Source: Shinella sp. (GTDB taxonomy: Bacteria; Pseudomonadota; Alphaproteobacteria; Rhizobiales; Rhizobiaceae). From it: a stretch of DNA of 64,000 nt. The notes beneath the pieces were generated by a model. The model saw only the letters and a program-made list of their open reading frames with translations. It was not told the DNA's origin and searched no databases. Where the stretch lies: the NCBI GenBank assembly GCA_003248775.1, contig QFQX01000001.1:124001-188000 (forward strand). The letters are read 5' to 3'. Made by a program: the position numbers and the translations under genes. Position 1 is the first letter of the stretch, and each line of letters starts with the position of its first letter. Positions 62,678 through 64,000 of the stretch are shown piece by piece.

Positions 62678-64000
62678 CGTTTCTTTGGACGACCCGCGAC
62701 CTCATCGACGCCATGGACGGCCGTCCGTTCGGCACTCTGCCGGAGGGCATTACCGGCATTTCGATCGACAGCCGGACGATTACTCCGGGAGAAGCTTTCT
62801 TCGCGATCAAGGGTGACCGCGTCGACGGTCATGATTTTGCGAGCCTCGCCATTGCCAACGGCGCTTCGCTGCTGGTCGTCAGCGAAGCCAAGCTTCCGGC
62901 GCTCGGCCGTCTCGTCGTGCCAATGATCGTGGTCGAGGATGTGCTGGGCGCGCTGCAGAAGCTCGGGATTGCCGCTCGTGATCGCAGTTCCGCTACCGTG
63001 ATCGCGGTTACCGGTTCCGTCGGCAAGACGACGACCAAGGAAATGTTGCGCCTCGCTCTCTCTCCGTCCGGCAATGTGCATGCGGCGGTTGCCTCGTTCA
63101 ACAATCACTGGGGCGTGCCGCTGACGCTCGCCCGCATGCCGGTCGATACGCGTTTCGGCGTCTTCGAGATCGGCATGAACCATGCCGGCGAAATCGCACC
63201 GCTTTCCCGCATGGTGCGGCCCGACGTTGCCATCGTCACGACCATTGCCCCCGCCCATCTCGGCAATTTCGCAAGCATCGAGGAGATCGCGGCTGCAAAA
63301 GCCGAGATTTTCGATGGTCTCGAGCCGGGTGGTGACGTAATCCTCAATCGCGATAACAACCAGTTCGATTTTCTGGAACACGCGGCCCATACTGCGGGCA
63401 TTGAGAACGTTCATTCCTTTGGCCAGCATGCCAAGGCGGAGTTCCGGCTTGCCGAGTTCGACGGCGCTGCCGAAAGCTCTACCGTATGGGTCTGTTTTGG
63501 CGGTGAGACGCGCGAGGTGACGCTTGGCGCCCCCGGACGTCATATCGCGGAAAACGCCGTTGCCGTGCTTGCCGCGGTATCACTGGTCGGCGCCGATATG
63601 GATGCCGCCATCGAGGCCTTGCAGGGGCTTTCCGCCGTCAAGGGACGCGGCGCTCGCCATCGGCTGATGATCGAGGGCGCGACCTTCACGCTGATCGATG
63701 AGAGCTACAATGCCAATCCCGCCTCCATGCGCGCGGCCATCGCTGTGCTCGCTGCTGCCCAGCCGGAAGGTGAGGGACGACGGATCGCGATTCTCGGCGA
63801 CATGCTGGAAATGGGTGAGTTTTCGCAGGCGGTCCATGCCGAACTGGCAAGCCCGCTGCTTGCTGCGGGTATCGAGCATGTGTGGCTGGCCGGTCCTGAA
63901 ATGGTCGCGCTTCGCGATGCGCTGCCCGAAAGCGTCGATCTCGTCTATCTCGAGACCACGGCCGAACTTGCGGCTTTCGTCACGGCATCTGTCGCTCCCG
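62674..64000 (+). CDS. murF: UDP-N-acetylmuramoyl-tripeptide-D-alanyl-D-alanine ligase MurF (3' end outside window)
   Basis: About 442 residues are visible. Starting with TTG at 62674 it reads LTFLWTTRDLIDAMDGRPFG. The ATP loop TGSVGKTTTKEML, SFNNHWGVPLTLAR, EIGMNHAGEI and DESYNANPASMRAA are hallmarks of MurF. It adds D-Ala-D-Ala to the muramyl tripeptide. The start TTG overlaps the murE stop (TTGA); an in-frame ATG at 62713 would cut off the N-terminal strand. The frame is open to the window end. Confidence 0.93.
   Translation, partial: MTFLWTTRDLIDAMDGRPFGTLPEGITGISIDSRTITPGEAFFAIKGDRVDGHDFASLAIANGASLLVVSEAKLPALGRLVVPMIVVEDVLGALQKLGIAARDRSSATVIAVTGSVGKTTTKEMLRLALSPSGNVHAAVASFNNHWGVPLTLARMPVDTRFGVFEIGMNHAGEIAPLSRMVRPDVAIVTTIAPAHLGNFASIEEIAAAKAEIFDGLEPGGDVILNRDNNQFDFLEHAAHTAGIENVHSFGQHAKAEFRLAEFDGAAESSTVWVCFGGETREVTLGAPGRHIAENAVAVLAAVSLVGADMDAAIEALQGLSAVKGRGARHRLMIEGATFTLIDESYNANPASMRAAIAVLAAAQPEGEGRRIAILGDMLEMGEFSQAVHAELASPLLAAGIEHVWLAGPEMVALRDALPESVDLVYLETTAELAAFVTASVAP

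Overview
The window is high-GC chromosomal DNA of an alphaproteobacterium, most likely a member of the Rhizobiaceae. The evidence is two RIME-type palindromic repeats (a repeat family described from rhizobia), a carnitine dehydrogenase fused to a thioesterase, the btaAB betaine-lipid pair, an ArsR-methyltransferase (SahR-like) regulator directly before metF, and a typical alphaproteobacterial rnpB / mraZ / division-cell wall gene order. I see no prophage, insertion sequence, CRISPR array, tRNA or rRNA.

Layout. (1) 1-4700: L-carnitine catabolism: an acyl-CoA dehydrogenase (cut by the window edge), carnitine 3-dehydrogenase/thioesterase fusion, a dehydrocarnitine-cleaving BKACE enzyme and the divergent CdhR-like regulator. 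(2) 3937-8800: a PotABCD-type ABC importer with an SDR as last gene of the operon. (3) 9000-14550: a LuxR-type regulator, then a second polyamine/iron-type ABC importer whose last gene encodes a stand-alone DhaL domain. (4) 14695-22550: an RpiR regulator and a five-gene operon (amidohydrolase, permease, glutamine-synthetase-like ligase, aldehyde dehydrogenase, Fe-alcohol dehydrogenase). These genes together make a plausible gamma-glutamylation route for an amino alcohol such as ethanolamine. (5) 22612-27720: small housekeeping and accessory genes: a secreted small protein, an orphan ParA ATPase, an L,D-transpeptidase, MarR plus a sugar-epimerase-like protein, a BLH/rhodanese-loop protein and RidA. 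(6) 27776-32790: a translationally coupled EamA exporter / CaiB CoA-transferase / TPP enzyme operon and an alpha/beta hydrolase. (7) 32923-41353: a GT-C-like membrane protein, ettA, a chemoreceptor with a CheR-tether tail, sahR-metF. (8) 41433-54144: a 25-residue membrane peptide, an exporter behind a structured leader, several peptidoglycan enzymes (MltB, GH25, two SLT proteins, an amidase), btaAB, a beta-lactamase-fold protein, LysE, PPi-phosphofructokinase and a TerB-DnaJ protein. (9) 54217-64000: a tandem pair of sarcosine-oxidase-like flavoproteins, RNase P RNA and the start of the dcw cluster (mraZ, rsmH, ftsL, ftsI, murE, murF, the last cut by the window end).

Genes act together in four visible blocks. 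Carnitine is oxidised to 3-dehydrocarnitine, cleaved with acetyl-CoA to acetoacetate and betainyl-CoA, and released as glycine betaine by the fused thioesterase. The gamma-glutamyl block would import, glutamylate, oxidise twice and hydrolyse an amine. SahR-metF links S-adenosylhomocysteine status to methyl-folate supply. The dcw block makes and divides the cell wall and sits behind a four-repeat MraZ operator.

Functions come from motif recognition by eye. No database search was run, so substrate assignments in particular are inference.
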